Part shown: positions 48,749 to 56,804 of the stretch, piece by piece
Position numbering within the stretch: the stretch's first letter is position 1
Layout of the letters: each line of letters starts with the position of its first letter
Made by a program: the position numbers and the translations under genes
Assembly: GCA_036496585.1 (NCBI GenBank)
Contig: DASXLB010000050.1
Coordinates: 124,001-188,000, forward strand
DNA from: Vicinamibacterales bacterium
GTDB lineage: Bacteria > Acidobacteriota > Vicinamibacteria > Vicinamibacterales > 2-12-FULL-66-21
Reading direction: 5' to 3'
Length of the DNA stretch: 64,000 nucleotides
Notes under the pieces: model-generated
The model's database searches: none
Seen by the model: the letters and a program-made list of their open reading frames with translations, nothing else
What the model was told of the DNA's origin: nothing

Positions 48749-49665
48749 AATTTGACGTCGTCGGCGTCGGTGCCAATTCGATCGATTTTGTCTGCCGCCT
48801 ACCGGTCTACCCGAAGCCGTCGGGCCCGCATTCCAAGCTGAACGTCAGCAGCTACGAGCGGTCGCCGGGCGGCCAGGCGGCGACGGTGCTGTCGGCGTGT
48901 GCGTCGCTGGGTCTGAGGACGTCGTATGTCGGCACCATCGCGCGCGACGAAAACGGCACGCTGATTCTCGACGCGCTGAAGCGCCGCGGTGTCGACACGT
49001 CGCGCGCCATCCTGCGCGACGGCGCCAACCCGTTCGCGGTGATTCTCGTGGCTGACGAGGCCGCGGTGCACGGCGAGCGGATCGTACTGTGGAAGCGTCC
49101 CGACGAGATGAGGCTGACACCTGCCGATCTGCCGGCCGGCGTCGCCGGCGGCGCACGGTTCGTGTTCGTCGACGACGTGGACATCGACGCCAGCATTGCG
49201 GCGGGGAACGCGGCGATCGCCGCGGGCATCCCGGTCACGACCGACATCGAGGCGGTGAAGCCGCGCACCGACGAGCTGATCGCGGCGGTGACGGTGCCGA
49301 TTTTCGCCGAAACGGTGCCGCGCGCGCTGACCGGCGAGGCGGATCCGGAACAGGCACTGCGCCGGCTGCGCAACCGCCACGCCGGACTGCTGTGCGTGAC
49401 GCTTGGCGCGAAGGGAGCGGCGGCGCTCGACGGCGATCGCTACGTCTATCAGCCCGGGTTCGCGGTCGACGCCGTCGACACGACCGGCGCCGGCGACGTC
49501 TTCCGCGCCGGCTTCATCTACGCGACGCTGCGCGGCGACGCGCCCGCCGACGTGCTGCGCTTCGCCTGCGCGGCGGCCGCCGTCAGCTGCACGCGCCGTG
49601 GCGCTATGAACGCCGTGCCGTCGCTCGACGACGTCCAGGCGCTGCTTGCGGTTGCGGCGCGCTGA
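48688..49665 (+). CDS. PfkB-family carbohydrate kinase
   Basis: A 325-residue ribokinase-fold kinase. The domain starts at FDVVGVGANSIDFVCRLPVY, with sugar-binding SPGGQAATVLSACASLGLRT and the catalytic anion-hole motif DTTGAGDVFRAGFIYATL. The sugar substrate is not evident. From GTG 48688 the first 20 residues contain two copies of HPAPRAS encoded by the tandem element. They are dispensable for the fold, and TTG or ATT codons downstream offer no better start. Confidence 0.86.
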   Translation: MTVTDPHPAPRASHPAPRASQFDVVGVGANSIDFVCRLPVYPKPSGPHSKLNVSSYERSPGGQAATVLSACASLGLRTSYVGTIARDENGTLILDALKRRGVDTSRAILRDGANPFAVILVADEAAVHGERIVLWKRPDEMRLTPADLPAGVAGGARFVFVDDVDIDASIAAGNAAIAAGIPVTTDIEAVKPRTDELIAAVTVPIFAETVPRALTGEADPEQALRRLRNRHAGLLCVTLGAKGAAALDGDRYVYQPGFAVDAVDTTGAGDVFRAGFIYATLRGDAPADVLRFACAAAAVSCTRRGAMNAVPSLDDVQALLAVAAR

Positions 49666-49683
49666 AACGCGCCACGGCGACGA

Positions 49684-50190
49684 TCATCGTATGGCGAGCG
49701 GGATCGTCACGGGGGTTCCGTCGGTTGAGACCGGCAGCGATCCCTTCCACCTGATCGGCAGCACGCCCGGCACGAAAGCCTGGTTCAGCATGAACACCGT
49801 CGTCACCGCGTCGAGCGTCACCGACGACGACGGCGGGGCGGCGTCTCCCTGGCGCGGCGCGCGAGCGTAGGCGCGGATGCGAAGGCCCGCGAAGTCGGCG
49901 GCCGTGACGTCCACTGGCATCGGCGCGCCGCCCCGGAAGCAGCCGCCGCGGGCGATGCGGAACCGCGGATCCGTATCGGTGGGGAGCCAGACGACGTCGC
50001 CGCCGGCCGGCCTGACGCCGATGTCGAAGGCCAGCGTCGCGTCTGTCACCTGGCCGCACGCCTCGATCGTGATGTAGCGCCGCGGATCGACGATCGTGCC
50101 CGAGCCCGGCTTCGCGTTGGCGTCGACGCGGTGTTCGCGCACCATCTCGGCCGAGGTGACCGCGTACATCCAAGGATTGTCGTCCATCAC
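49684..50190 (-). CDS. Unknown protein, probable 3' part of a frameshifted gene
   Basis: A 168-residue open frame with no recognised domain; it is beta-rich (YITIEACGQVTDATLAFDIG, DFAGLRIRAYARAPRQGDAA) with no signal peptide. The same frame stays open upstream of its GTG/ATG start and reads PSREHVMDDNPWMYAV. A one-base change would join it to the gene ending at 50195. I think the two are halves of one secreted protein, but a coupled two-gene arrangement is not excluded. Confidence 0.5.
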   Translation of the reverse strand: MMDDNPWMYAVTSAEMVREHRVDANAKPGSGTIVDPRRYITIEACGQVTDATLAFDIGVRPAGGDVVWLPTDTDPRFRIARGGCFRGGAPMPVDVTAADFAGLRIRAYARAPRQGDAAPPSSSVTLDAVTTVFMLNQAFVPGVLPIRWKGSLPVSTDGTPVTIPLAIR

Positions 50191-50194
50191 GTGT

Positions 50195-50998
50195 TCACGC
50201 GACGGTGCCGGCGAGCGACACGAGCTGCGGGGCCGGCGCGAAGCGGATCATCTCGTCGGGACCGTGGTCGGCGACCATGTTGTTGAGCGTGGCGACCCAC
50301 AGCACCGGGTGCGTGCCGACGCGCGGCCCCTTGAACTCGATCCACTTGTGGCCTTCGGCCTGGATCTCCTCGCGGCCGCCCGGATCGGTCAAGCCGTAGA
50401 TGAACTCGATGTCGGTGGTCCGTCCCCACGTGGCCATCAACCGGTCGGTCGGCGTGCCGCCGTCCTCGTTGGTGAAGATGACGGTGTACTGGAGCGAATA
50501 GCGGCTGCCGCTCTCACCGCCGACGTGCTGTTCGGCGTACATGACGAGCGGGAAGTCGCTGAACTTCTCGACGGTGCCGGGCCGCGCCCGCAGGATCGGC
50601 GCGCGCGAGATCCAGTCGTAGCCGGCGGTGCCCGGTTCGTAGACGTGGACGTCGATGCGGCCGAAGGTGACGGCGCCGGCGGACGCCGCGGATCGCGTCG
50701 CGTCGCGCGTGATCGTCAGGCGGTGCGATCCCGCTGTGACGGCGCCGAGCGTGATGGGGTAGTCGGCGACGGCACTGCCGCGCGTCAGCGCGACGTGCTG
50801 TGAGTAGTGGCCGTCGACCGACACTTCCAGCAGCACGGCTTCCCGTCCCGCGACGCCCCAGTCGCACCCCCCGCAGCCCGCGGCAATCGTCGCCACGGCC
50901 TCGCCAGCCCGCGCGACCTCGAAGGGGCGCTCGACGCGGTCGGATGTACTGGCGGACTGAAGCAAGAGCACGAGGGCCGCCGTCGCCAGACTCGACAT
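50195..50998 (-). CDS. Unknown secreted protein, probable 5' part of a frameshifted gene
   Basis: From ATG 50998 the product is 267 residues with a signal peptide (SSLATAALVLLLQSASTS). A beta-rich body follows: ITLGAVTAGSHRLTITRDAT, DVHVYEPGTAGYDWISRAPI and GHKWIEFKGPRVGTHPVLWV. GTG or ATG codons to 51022 could add eight residues. I recognise no enzyme family. It ends SLAGTVA just before the next open frame, in an unusual abrupt way that suggests a frameshift. Confidence 0.55.
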   Translation of the reverse strand: MSSLATAALVLLLQSASTSDRVERPFEVARAGEAVATIAAGCGGCDWGVAGREAVLLEVSVDGHYSQHVALTRGSAVADYPITLGAVTAGSHRLTITRDATRSAASAGAVTFGRIDVHVYEPGTAGYDWISRAPILRARPGTVEKFSDFPLVMYAEQHVGGESGSRYSLQYTVIFTNEDGGTPTDRLMATWGRTTDIEFIYGLTDPGGREEIQAEGHKWIEFKGPRVGTHPVLWVATLNNMVADHGPDEMIRFAPAPQLVSLAGTVA

Positions 50999-51029
50999 GC
51001 GCTGCACCTTACCACCAGCCACCAGACCC

Positions 51030-51095
51030 AGGGTCAGACGGGGGTCAGACCGGGGTCAGACCGGGGTCAGACCGGGGTCAGACCGGGGTCAGACC
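51030..51095. repeat. Direct tandem array, six 11-bp units (GGGGTCAGACC)
   Basis: Six contiguous 11-bp units, five of them identical GGGGTCAGACC and the first degenerate. The array ends ACCAG, and ACCACCAG also precedes it at 51011-51018. The unit is the one in the element beside alaS, but here no inverted arm is visible nearby. It lies between the divergent unknown gene and comEC. The remaining 120 nt before comEC shows nothing clear. Confidence 0.9.
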
Positions 51096-51214
51096 ACCAG
51101 CGGAGGAACTGCGATCAGCGACGCGGCGCACCCGCGCAACCGCTGCGTACTTGTGCCGGCATCCACGGCGGCCGCCTCACGCACTCAAGCACTTAGCGCT
51201 GCGCAGTCGATTGC

Positions 51215-53701
51215 ATGACTGCGCCAGCCCTGCTCGCTGCCGTTCCGCTCCTGCTCGGCGTGCTCGCCGGATCGTGGCTCACGCCCTCACCGGCCTGGCT
51301 CGCCGTCGCCCTCGTGGCGACCTGGACGCTCTGCGCGACGACGACCTGGGTGCGTCCGCGCCGCGAGACCGTCGCGGCGCTGGGCCGCGCGGCGGCGCTG
51401 GCATCGGCGTGCGCCGGCAGCGGCCTCGCCGGCGCGACGCTCGGGTCAACAGCGCAGCGGCAGGCGGACCGGCCGTCGCTGCTGGCGGCGTACGACACTG
51501 CCATCGCGGATCGGCCGGTGCATCTCACTGGCGTTCTCCGAGACGACGCTTCGGCCGCGCGGACGGGCGTGAGCCTGACGCTCGACGTGATCACGCTGGA
51601 GGGACGCCCGATCGACGGCGGCGTGCGCCTGTCGATCGCGGGCGGACTGGCGCTGCAGAACGCGGCCGCCTGGCGCGCCGGCCGGACGCTGGCGCTCGAC
51701 GCGGCATTGCGCGAGCCGCTGGACTATCGTGATCCCGGCGTGCCGAGCGATCAGGCGCGGCTGGCCCGGCAGGGGATTGCGCTGATCGGATCCGTCAAGA
51801 GCGCGGCGCTCGTATCGGTCGTGTCACACGGATCGCTGATCACCGAATCGGCCGCATGGCTGCGCGACTTCGTGCGCGCCGGCACCGCCGACGCGGTCGG
51901 CCGATGGAGCCCGGTCTCGGCTGGCGTGGTGACCGCGATCCTGATCGGCGATCGCACCGGGTTGTCGCCGGAAGACGAACGCCGCCTGCAGGAGGCCGGC
52001 ACCTATCATGTCATCGCGATCTCGGGCGGCAACATCGCGCTCCTGACCGCGCTCATCATCGCGGCCGGGCGTGCCGCGCGGCTGCCAGCGAGGCCCACCG
52101 CCGCGGCGTCGATCGGCCTGCTCGCGTTCTATGGGTATGCCGCGGGTCTCGCGCCATCGGTTCTCCGCGCCACCGTAGCGGGCATGATCTACCTGACGGC
52201 CCGCGCCGCGGATCATCGCGGGGCGGCGATCAACGCCGTCGCGGTCGCGGCGACGGTCGCCTGCGTGACGGCGCCGTTGAGCGTGCTCGATCCCGGATTC
52301 ATTCTGTCGTTCGGCGCGACCCTGGCGATCGTGATCGCAGTCAACCGTTTCATGCCCAGACGGGCAGCGCGGAGGGCGCCGAGGCCCAGCCTGCCGCGGC
52401 GTGTGCTCGGTGCGGTCGGGATGGCGGCGGCGGGCCTTGGTGCGGCGACGCTCTGTGCGGAACTGGCGCTGGCGCCGGTCGGCGCATCGCTCTTCGGGCG
52501 CGTCAGCCTCGCGGGTCTCGTCCTGAACTTTGCGGCGATTCCGTTGATGGAGATCATCCAGACGGCTGGCCTGGCAGCGGTCGTGCTCGACGCGGTCGCG
52601 CCGCGGCTCGCCGCGCTGCCGGGCTGGGTTGCGCACATCGGGACGGCGGGGCTCCTCCAGTCGGCCGCACTCGTCGACCACGCGCCGTGGCTCGTCCGCG
52701 ACGTGCCGCCGCCGGCGTGGTGGCTGATCGCGGCGTGGTATGCAGCCTGGAGCGTGGCGATCGCCGCCAGACGCCGCGTGTCGAGGATGTCGGCGGCGGC
52801 GGTCGGGGCCCTCGCCGGTGTGCTGATGCTGTGGGGCGCGCCGTCGCTGCGGGCGACACGGGTGCGCGCGCCGCCGCCAGGCTGGACCCGCTACGTCGTA
52901 CTCGATGTTGGACAGGGGGACGCCACGCTGATCGAGCCCGCCGGTGCCGCGCCGATGCTCGTCGACGCGGGCGGCGCTCCCGGGTCGACGTTCGATCTGG
53001 GGCGCCGGGTGACACTGCCGGCGCTGTGGGCGTTCGGCGTTCAGCGCCTCGGGGCACTCGTCCTGACGCACGGCGATCCCGACCACATCGGCGGCGCGCC
53101 GCCGCTCCTGCGCGCGCTGGCTCCGCGGGCGATCTGGGTCGGTGTGCCGGTCCCGCGGCATGAGCCGCTGCAGCGCTTGCAGGCGGCCGCGTCGGCGGCG
53201 GGGATCCCGTGGCTGTCGCGCCGGGCGGGCGAATCGATCACCGCCGGAGCCGTCACCCTGCGGGTGCTCAATCCGCCGCTACCCGAGTGGGAGCGCCAGC
53301 GCGTGCGCAACGACGACTCGGTCGTGCTCGAGGCGCGTATCGGCGGCGTCGCCGTGCTGCTCCCCGGCGACATCTCGCAGGCCGTCGAACCGGACGTCCT
53401 GGCGCATTTCGAAGCCGCACCGCTCGTCGTGGTGAAGGCGCCGCATCATGGCAGCGCCGGAAGCAGTGCTCCGCGCTTCGTCGCCACGCTCCGTCCCGCC
53501 CTTGTCGTGTTCAGCGCCGGGCGGCGCAACCCGTTCGGCCATCCTGCGGCGGCGGTCGTCGAGCGCTACCGCGCGGCGGGCGCGCTCATCTTCAGCACCG
53601 CCGAGGACGGCGCGATTGTGCTCGACACCGACGGCACCCGCGTCGAGGTGTGGTGCCCGGCCACCGGCAGAAAGGCGTCGCTCGCTCTCACAGACCGCTG
53701 A
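51215..53701 (+). CDS. comEC: DNA uptake channel ComEC/Rec2
   Basis: An 828-residue integral membrane protein. It has N-terminal membrane helices with an OB-like region, a Competence domain with AGTYHVIAISGGNIALLTAL and several helices, and a C-terminal metallo-beta-lactamase-like domain with VVLDVGQGDATLIEPAG, then LVLTHGDPDHIGGAPP and KAPHHGSAGSSAP. ComEC moves single-stranded DNA across the inner membrane in transformation. pilT (22-23 kb) could serve the same process. No other com gene is adjacent. Confidence 0.94.
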   Translation: MTAPALLAAVPLLLGVLAGSWLTPSPAWLAVALVATWTLCATTTWVRPRRETVAALGRAAALASACAGSGLAGATLGSTAQRQADRPSLLAAYDTAIADRPVHLTGVLRDDASAARTGVSLTLDVITLEGRPIDGGVRLSIAGGLALQNAAAWRAGRTLALDAALREPLDYRDPGVPSDQARLARQGIALIGSVKSAALVSVVSHGSLITESAAWLRDFVRAGTADAVGRWSPVSAGVVTAILIGDRTGLSPEDERRLQEAGTYHVIAISGGNIALLTALIIAAGRAARLPARPTAAASIGLLAFYGYAAGLAPSVLRATVAGMIYLTARAADHRGAAINAVAVAATVACVTAPLSVLDPGFILSFGATLAIVIAVNRFMPRRAARRAPRPSLPRRVLGAVGMAAAGLGAATLCAELALAPVGASLFGRVSLAGLVLNFAAIPLMEIIQTAGLAAVVLDAVAPRLAALPGWVAHIGTAGLLQSAALVDHAPWLVRDVPPPAWWLIAAWYAAWSVAIAARRRVSRMSAAAVGALAGVLMLWGAPSLRATRVRAPPPGWTRYVVLDVGQGDATLIEPAGAAPMLVDAGGAPGSTFDLGRRVTLPALWAFGVQRLGALVLTHGDPDHIGGAPPLLRALAPRAIWVGVPVPRHEPLQRLQAAASAAGIPWLSRRAGESITAGAVTLRVLNPPLPEWERQRVRNDDSVVLEARIGGVAVLLPGDISQAVEPDVLAHFEAAPLVVVKAPHHGSAGSSAPRFVATLRPALVVFSAGRRNPFGHPAAAVVERYRAAGALIFSTAEDGAIVLDTDGTRVEVWCPATGRKASLALTDR

Positions 53702-53735
53702 GCCGCGGCTGGCGCCGATTCGTCGGGAGCCGTCT

Positions 53736-54536
53736 TCAGCCTCCCGCCTCCTTCACCGCGGCCCACTCGCGTTCCATCTCCTCGAGCGAGGCCTCGTGCA
53801 CCGAGCGGCCGCGCGCGTGCAGGCGCGCCTCGAGCGCGTCGAAGCGGCTCGTGAACTTCCCGTTCGCCCGGCGCAGCGCCGACTCGGGGTCGATGCCCAG
53901 CTTGCGCGACAGGTTGGCGATGGCGAAGAGCAGGTCCCCCATTTCCTCTTCGCTCCGCAGGCGGCCTTCCGAGGCGACCGCGCGGCGCAGTTCCGCGACC
54001 TCTTCCTCGATCTTGTCGAGGACGTCGGCCGGGCGGGCCCAATCGAAACCGACCGCTGCCGCGCGGGTGCCGATCTCGTAGGCGCGCAGCAGCGAGGGGA
54101 GCGAGGCGGCCAGGCCGCGAAGAACCGAGCGGCGTTCGCCGCGGTCGGACTGCTCCGTCGACTTGATCTGCTCCCACTGCTGGTGGACCTCACCGGGCGT
54201 TTCGAGCGGACGCCCGTCCGGATCGAACACGTGCGGATGGCGGCGGATCAGCTTGGCGGTGATCGCCTGCAGCGCATCGCCGATCGTGAAGCGGCCCTGG
54301 TCGGCGCAGATCTGCGCGAGGAACACCGCTTCGAACACGAGATCGCCGATCTCGCCGCGCAGCGCGTCGGCATCGCCGCGGTCGATGGCCTCGAGCACTT
54401 CGTGCGTCTCTTCGAGCAGGAACGCCCGAAGCGACTCCAGGGTCTGCTGGCGGTCCCACGGGCAGCCGTCCGGCCCGCGCAGTCGCGCCATGATGTCGAC
54501 GAGCTGCTGGAAGGCCTGACCGGCGTCGAGGGGCAT
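53736..54536 (-). CDS. mazG: Nucleoside triphosphate pyrophosphohydrolase MazG
   Basis: A 266-residue protein with two MazG domains. The first has CPWDRQQTLESLRAFLLEE, then ALRGEIGDLVFEAVFLAQIC. The second has EEEVAELRRAVASEGRLRSE and EEMGDLLFAIANLSRKLGID. The ExxE and ExxD metal ligands are present in both. It hydrolyses (d)NTPs to monophosphates and pyrophosphate, a house-cleaning role. I start at ATG 54536, where homology begins, though the frame is open to 54752. It is divergent from the DUF1844 gene, with 25 nt between starts. Confidence 0.94.
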   Translation of the reverse strand: MPLDAGQAFQQLVDIMARLRGPDGCPWDRQQTLESLRAFLLEETHEVLEAIDRGDADALRGEIGDLVFEAVFLAQICADQGRFTIGDALQAITAKLIRRHPHVFDPDGRPLETPGEVHQQWEQIKSTEQSDRGERRSVLRGLAASLPSLLRAYEIGTRAAAVGFDWARPADVLDKIEEEVAELRRAVASEGRLRSEEEMGDLLFAIANLSRKLGIDPESALRRANGKFTSRFDALEARLHARGRSVHEASLEEMEREWAAVKEAGG

Positions 54537-54545
54537 GCGGGCCGT

Positions 54546-54555
54546 ATGGTACCAT
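54546..54555. promoter_or_regulatory. Palindromic shared -10 between mazG and the DUF1844 gene
   Basis: ATGGTACCAT is a perfect 10-bp palindrome in a 25-nt divergent gap. It presents TACCAT on both strands: 6 nt before GTG 54562 on plus and 9 nt before ATG 54536 on minus. There is no room for two separate promoters or leaders. Confidence 0.6.
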
Positions 54556-54561
54556 CGGCGC

Positions 54562-54849
54562 GTGAGCGAATTTGCCGACGAGCTGGACGAGAATTTCGCC
54601 AACCTGATCGTGTACGTCGGACAGATGGCGGCGATGGCCTTCGGCGATCTGCCCGACGGGTCTGGCCAGCGGCCCGATCCGAACATCGAGGCGGCGGGCA
54701 TGTTCATCGAGATGCTGGGCATGCTGCAGGAAAAGACGCGCGGCAACCTCACCGCCGCGGAGTCGAAGGCGCTCGAAGACCTGCTCTACGATCTGCGCAT
54801 GCGCTACGTGCAGGTGCAGGGCGGGCAGAAGCGGATCATCGAACCCTGA
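54562..54849 (+). CDS. DUF1844 family protein
   Basis: A 95-residue small helical protein: NFANLIVYVGQMAAMAFGDL, then DPNIEAAGMFIEMLGMLQEK, ESKALEDLLYDLRMRYVQVQ. This is the DUF1844 pattern, common in Acidobacteriota, Planctomycetota and myxobacteria and of unknown function. GTG 54562 is chosen because homology starts there and TACCAT sits 6 nt upstream. Its TGA overlaps the CTG start of the next gene. Confidence 0.85.
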   Translation: MSEFADELDENFANLIVYVGQMAAMAFGDLPDGSGQRPDPNIEAAGMFIEMLGMLQEKTRGNLTAAESKALEDLLYDLRMRYVQVQGGQKRIIEP

Positions 54850-55613
54850 GCCTCCAGGTCACATTTCTCGGGACCGGCACTTCGCACGGGGTGCCGATGA
54901 TCGGCTGCGACTGTCCGGTGTGCCGTTCCTCGGATCCGCACGACGCACGGCTGCGACCGTCGATCCTGGTGCGCGCCGGCGACGCCACGGTGCTGGTCGA
55001 CGCCGGTCCGGATCTGCGGATGCAGGCGCTGCGCCACGGTCTTCGCCGCCTCGACGCGATTCTCTTCACCCATGGCCACGCCGATCACATCCTCGGGATC
55101 GACGACGTCCGGCGGTTCAACGCCATTGGCAAGGGGCCGATGCCCTGCTATGCCGACGCCCGCACCCTCGATGAGATCCGCAGGACGTTTCACTATGTCT
55201 TCGATCCGGCCACGCCCAAGGGCGGCGGGCTGCCGGCGCTCGACCTGCGGGCGATCGACGGGCCGTTCGCCGTGGCCGGCCTGGGCGTGGAGCCGATTCC
55301 TCTGTGGCACGGCCAGCGGCCGATCCTCGGCTTCCGCTTCGGGCCCTTTGCGTATCTGACCGACTGCAACGCGATTGCCGACGAGGCGTGGCCGCAGCTT
55401 GAGGGGCTCGATACGGTGGTGATCGACGCGCTGCGCGACCAGCCGCATCCGACCCATTTCTCGCTCGGCGAGGCGATCGAGGCGGCGCGCCGGATCGGCG
55501 CCCGGCGCACCTTCTTCACGCACATGTGCCATCATCTGGCGCACGAGGCGACCAACGCGAAATTGCCCGATGGCATGCGGCTCGCCCACGACGGCCTGAC
55601 GCTGGACCTGTGA
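54846..55613 (+). CDS. Metallo-beta-lactamase fold phosphodiesterase (PhnP-like)
   Basis: About 255 residues. The fold opens LQVTFLGTGTSHGVPMIGCD, with a cysteine cluster CDCPVC seen in PhnP-type enzymes. The metal motif is FTHGHADHILGIDDVRRF, and later ligands are YLTDCNA and THMCHHLAHE. PhnP hydrolyses cyclic phosphodiesters; the role here is probably general phosphodiester hydrolysis. The only in-frame start before the first strand is CTG 54846, which forms a CTGA overlap with the DUF1844 stop, so it depends on translational coupling. Confidence 0.85.
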   Translation: MSLQVTFLGTGTSHGVPMIGCDCPVCRSSDPHDARLRPSILVRAGDATVLVDAGPDLRMQALRHGLRRLDAILFTHGHADHILGIDDVRRFNAIGKGPMPCYADARTLDEIRRTFHYVFDPATPKGGGLPALDLRAIDGPFAVAGLGVEPIPLWHGQRPILGFRFGPFAYLTDCNAIADEAWPQLEGLDTVVIDALRDQPHPTHFSLGEAIEAARRIGARRTFFTHMCHHLAHEATNAKLPDGMRLAHDGLTLDL

Positions 55614-56542
55614 TCGCCCACTATCCCGAAGATCCGGCGCCGCGCTGGCACGATCCGGTGCTGGCGCTCGGCAATTTCGACGGCCTGCACCGCGGGCACG
55701 CCAAGATCATCGACCGGGTGCGCCGCCGGGCCGGCGAGCGCGGCGGCACGCCGGCGGCGATGACGTTCGATCCGCATCCGCCGCGCGTCGTCCGTCCCGA
55801 CAAGGCTCCGCAGCTCCTGATGACCACTGCGCAGCGCGTCGAGGCGCTCGGCCGGGCGGGGATGCGCGGCGTCGCGATCGTCCGCTTCACCCACGACATG
55901 TCGCTCTGGGATCCGGAGACGTTCGTGCGCAACGTGCTGGTCGAGTGGCTGCACGTGGTCGAGGTCTGGGTCGGCGCCAATTTCCTGTTCGGCCACGATC
56001 GCGCCGGCACCTTCAGCGTGCTGCGCACGCTCGGGACCCGCTATGGCTTCCGCGCCGAGAAGATCGATCCGGTCCGCTACAAGGACTTCGTCGTCAGCAG
56101 CACCAGGGTGCGCCGGCTCGTGTCGGAAGGGCGCGTCGACGAGGCGGGCGCGCTGCTCGGCCACCACTATTTCATCGACGGCACGGTCGTGCGCGGCCAG
56201 GCGCGCGGCCGCGAGATCGGCTTTCCGACCGCGAACCTCGACACCGCCAACGAGCTGCTGCCGCCGCACGGCGTCTACGCGACGGTGGCGACCGTCGACG
56301 GGATCGCCTGTGCGTCGGTGACGAACGTCGGCGTGCGTCCGACCTTCGGCGACGTCGACCACGTGCTGGTCGAGACGCACCTGCTCGAAGGGGGACGCGA
56401 TCTCTACGACGCGCGGGTGCGGCTGTCGTTCGTCCAGCGGCTCAGGGACGAACGGCAGTTTGCCGACGTCGACGCGCTGCGCGCCCAGATCGAGGCCGAC
56501 ACCGGTGCGGCGCGCCGGCTGTTCGGGCATATTTCGCTATAG
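55610..56542 (+). CDS. ribF: Bifunctional riboflavin kinase / FAD synthetase
   Basis: A 310-residue RibF. The N-terminal FMN adenylyltransferase has LALGNFDGLHRGHAKIID and FVGANFLFGHD-like VWVGANFLFGHDRAGTF, then VVSSTRVRRLVSEGRV. The C-terminal riboflavin kinase has GREIGFPTANLDTANELLPP. It converts riboflavin to FMN and FAD. It starts at GTG 55610 in a GTGA overlap with the preceding stop. Confidence 0.96.
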   Translation: MIAHYPEDPAPRWHDPVLALGNFDGLHRGHAKIIDRVRRRAGERGGTPAAMTFDPHPPRVVRPDKAPQLLMTTAQRVEALGRAGMRGVAIVRFTHDMSLWDPETFVRNVLVEWLHVVEVWVGANFLFGHDRAGTFSVLRTLGTRYGFRAEKIDPVRYKDFVVSSTRVRRLVSEGRVDEAGALLGHHYFIDGTVVRGQARGREIGFPTANLDTANELLPPHGVYATVATVDGIACASVTNVGVRPTFGDVDHVLVETHLLEGGRDLYDARVRLSFVQRLRDERQFADVDALRAQIEADTGAARRLFGHISL

Positions 56543-56545
56543 AAT
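56540..56545 (+). promoter_or_regulatory. Candidate -10 of the 82-residue gene
   Basis: TAGAAT overlaps the end of ribF and ends 7 nt before ATG 56553. An AGG lies only 1 nt from the ATG, so leaderless initiation is likely. Confidence 0.5.
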
Positions 56546-56552
56546 TGTCAGG

Positions 56553-56801
56553 ATGGCTGAGTCGACGCGGCGCGTGGATCTGCGCCTGACGATCCCCGCG
56601 TCCGCGCCCTGGCGCGAGGTCGCGGTCGAACTGGCGGTCAAGTTCGCCGAGTATGTCAACGCGCCGGCGACGACGACCGCCGCCGTGTCGCAGGCGGTGG
56701 TCGCGGCGATGGCACAGCGGGAGCCCCGTTCGGCGATCTCGCTGGTGTTCTCGGCGACCGACGGCGAGGTGACCGTCGCCGTCGATCATGCGAAGAAGTG
56801 A
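56553..56801 (+). CDS. Small protein resembling part of an anti-sigma-type ATPase domain
   Basis: An 82-residue protein. VDLRLTIPASAPWREVAVEL, a long helix with AATTTAAVSQAV-like VSQAVVAAMAQ, and the strand pair ISLVFSATDGEVTVAVDH resemble the first half of RsbW/SpoIIAB-type HATPase proteins. The ATP-binding G-boxes are absent. It may be a short regulatory protein derived from that fold or a different small family. It lies 3 nt before cysS and is probably cotranscribed with it. Confidence 0.6.
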   Translation: MAESTRRVDLRLTIPASAPWREVAVELAVKFAEYVNAPATTTAAVSQAVVAAMAQREPRSAISLVFSATDGEVTVAVDHAKK

Positions 56802-56804
56802 ACC

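Noticed and set aside
51030-51095. Possible CRISPR array
   Set aside because: The 11-bp units are contiguous with no spacers, far too short for CRISPR repeats, and no cas gene is nearby.
54537-54752. N-terminal extension of mazG
   Set aside because: It is antisense to the DUF1844 gene and precedes the normal MazG start; the shared promoter lies within it.
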